From Ahrensia kielensis DSM 5890 (lineage in GTDB: Bacteria; Pseudomonadota; Alphaproteobacteria; Rhizobiales; Rhizobiaceae): a stretch of DNA of 63,356 nucleotides. The stretch lies in NCBI RefSeq assembly GCF_000374465.1, contig NZ_KB894535.1, forward strand, positions 1 to 63,356. Reading direction: 5' to 3'. The translations under genes and the position numbers were made by a program. Below the pieces are notes generated by a model. It saw only the letters and a program-made list of their open reading frames with translations, was not told the origin of the DNA and did not search any database. Within the stretch, counting starts at the first letter, position 1; the number at the start of each line of letters is the position of its first letter. Shown piece after piece: positions 62,384 through 63,356 of the stretch.

Positions 62384-63199
62384 TTATTCAGACACAAGTG
62401 CTTTTTTGAAATGCTGAGCAACTAATGAGTTGAGTTGGAGAGGGGATAAATCGGCATGTTTGAAGAATAGTAGTCCGCTTTGCAAATACCGAATAAACGG
62501 ATTGGTTTCGCCTTCTGATCTTAAAGGTAAGCCCAGTTCTGGATCAGCATATTCAGCCCAAATTTTTGTGAGGTTTTCTAAAAACCGCATCGTGGGTTCA
62601 TCTGTTTTTCTGACCTTGGAGGCGTCTATCTCTTGAACGTGTAATCCGTCATTTGTATTCGTAATATAATGGCCAACCTCACGTGCAGCCGCAGACAGGA
62701 TGAATTCTTCCAGAGCTAATTCATCTGCCATTTCTTGGAGCTGCTCAACTTGCTGCGTCTCGCTGTTTAGACGACGATTAATATCTGCCGATTGATCAGC
62801 TGCGCAATTTTTTAAAGTGTGTTCAGTTCGCGAGAGGCGCGCTTTTTTTGCGTTCAACGCCGCAGTTGTGGCTGCAAGCCCGTTTTGGATTTGCTGTAGA
62901 TCATTTAAGAGTTCTTGAGTGACCTCAGGCTCTCGCTCATGCCGGCTTAATTCCATCCTTATCCAGCGATAAGCGATGGCTAACTCTTCGTCTGAGATAT
63001 CTGAACCCAGCAAGCTACGTTTTCTTTTGATCTCCGTCAGCATCGAGGTCATATGGTAAATAACTTCAGATGGATTACCGAGAGGCTTCCAATTTAGAGC
63101 CTTAATTGTAGCAATCGTCTGTAATTCGTCATCTAGAGGCGCCCAGTTAAACAAGTCGCCGCTATCTATTACATTCGCAATATCTCCGATCTGTACCAT
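62384..63199 (-). CDS. Hypothetical coiled-coil protein
   Basis: Protein of 271 residues that I do not recognise. Residues about 85-165 are strongly helical and coiled-coil-like (QIQNGLAATTAALNAKKARL, RRLNSETQQVEQLQEMADEL); the C-terminal part (TMRFLENLTKIWAEYADPEL) is mixed. No signal peptide or membrane segment. It is convergent with the AlpA-like gene. Its place at the edge of the accessory region suggests it belongs to a mobile element. No function is proposed. Confidence 0.7.
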   Translation of the reverse strand: MVQIGDIANVIDSGDLFNWAPLDDELQTIATIKALNWKPLGNPSEVIYHMTSMLTEIKRKRSLLGSDISDEELAIAYRWIRMELSRHEREPEVTQELLNDLQQIQNGLAATTAALNAKKARLSRTEHTLKNCAADQSADINRRLNSETQQVEQLQEMADELALEEFILSAAAREVGHYITNTNDGLHVQEIDASKVRKTDEPTMRFLENLTKIWAEYADPELGLPLRSEGETNPFIRYLQSGLLFFKHADLSPLQLNSLVAQHFKKALVSE

Positions 63200-63299
63200 T
63201 TCATCTCACTCAACTGCACATTACTCATATTTTTTTAAGTTAGCTTGTCACTTAGAAAAAAAGCAGTCTTGGGTTGGACTATGCACGAATTTTATTTTT

Positions 63300-63319
63300 G
63301 GGTAACAGCGGGGTAACAG
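63300..63319. repeat. GGGTAACAG tandem direct repeat
   Basis: GGGTAACAG occurs at 63300-63308 and again at 63311-63319, one helical turn apart. From memory, paired GGGGTAACA-like strings occur close to P4-type integrase genes and may be arm-type binding sites. The rest of 63200-63356 shows no gene. Confidence 0.45.
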
Positions 63320-63356
63320 AAAATATGATATTGGTAAAAGCTAATTGATTGAAATT

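Noticed and set aside
1-63356. CRISPR arrays, rRNA and tRNA genes
   Set aside because: I found no regularly spaced repeats, cloverleaf-like sequence or rRNA signature on either strand; a computed tRNA scan could still find one that I missed.

Overview
This window looks like part of a marine alphaproteobacterial chromosome, most likely a member of the Hyphomicrobiales (Rhizobiales). The evidence is the rhizobial-type rhamnose locus (rhaRSTPQUK divergent from rhaDI), an Aap-type amino-acid ABC transporter, and what I read as a DMSP-degradation cluster. Base composition is moderate, except for a visibly more G+C-rich block at about 46.1-50.1 kb. Genus cannot be settled from the sequence alone.

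Layout. 0-1.2 kb: 3' part of a P4-family tyrosine integrase cut by the window edge. 1.5-8.7 kb: LysR regulator divergent from a GMC oxidoreductase (dddA-like), a tandem two-domain class III CoA-transferase (dddD) and a BCCT transporter (dddT-like); the transporter is preceded by a folded, riboswitch-like leader. 8.7-19.5 kb: complete L-rhamnose uptake and catabolism locus, with a 24-bp perfect inverted repeat in the divergent rhaR/rhaD promoter. 19.5 kb: IS3-type orfA remnant. 19.8-30.5 kb: sugar-acid unit, with otnI, otnC, otnK and an HpcH/HpaI aldolase running left, and a GntR regulator, a family-5 (peptide-type) ABC transporter and a DUF475 membrane protein running right. Two matching operator-like palindromes lie at the GntR-controlled promoters. 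30.5-31.4 kb: IS6-family remnant. 31.4-34.2 kb: AraC regulator, SDR and alpha/beta hydrolase. 34.3-40.6 kb: LysR, cystathionine beta-lyase-like enzyme and aapJQMP-type transporter. 40.6-42.4 kb: PepSY membrane protein and DUF2946-like metal-linked protein.

From 42.4 kb on the region is accessory in character: IS5 and IS21 scraps, a lone degenerate tyrosine recombinase, a MerR-controlled aldo/keto reductase, a G+C-rich AKR/LLM/MFS/LysR group, a GAF-GGDEF-EAL protein, a membrane methyltransferase, an AlbA_2 (Schlafen-like) protein, an amidase with a small GatC/AtzG-like partner plus MFS and TetR genes, a LysR/esterase pair with a metallo-beta-lactamase remnant, a second IS6 scrap, and two copies of a 149-bp MITE-like element. 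The right edge has an AlpA/excisionase-like HTH protein, a coiled-coil protein of unknown function and a GGGTAACAG direct repeat.

How the genes work together: most of the window is a series of small transport-plus-catabolism modules, each with its own regulator (LysR, DeoR, GntR, AraC, MerR, TetR) transcribed divergently from its targets. The least explained items are the structured RNA leader before the DMSP-type transporter, the otn/aldolase/peptide-ABC/DUF475 unit, the MITE-like pair, and the lone recombinase with an altered active-site box.
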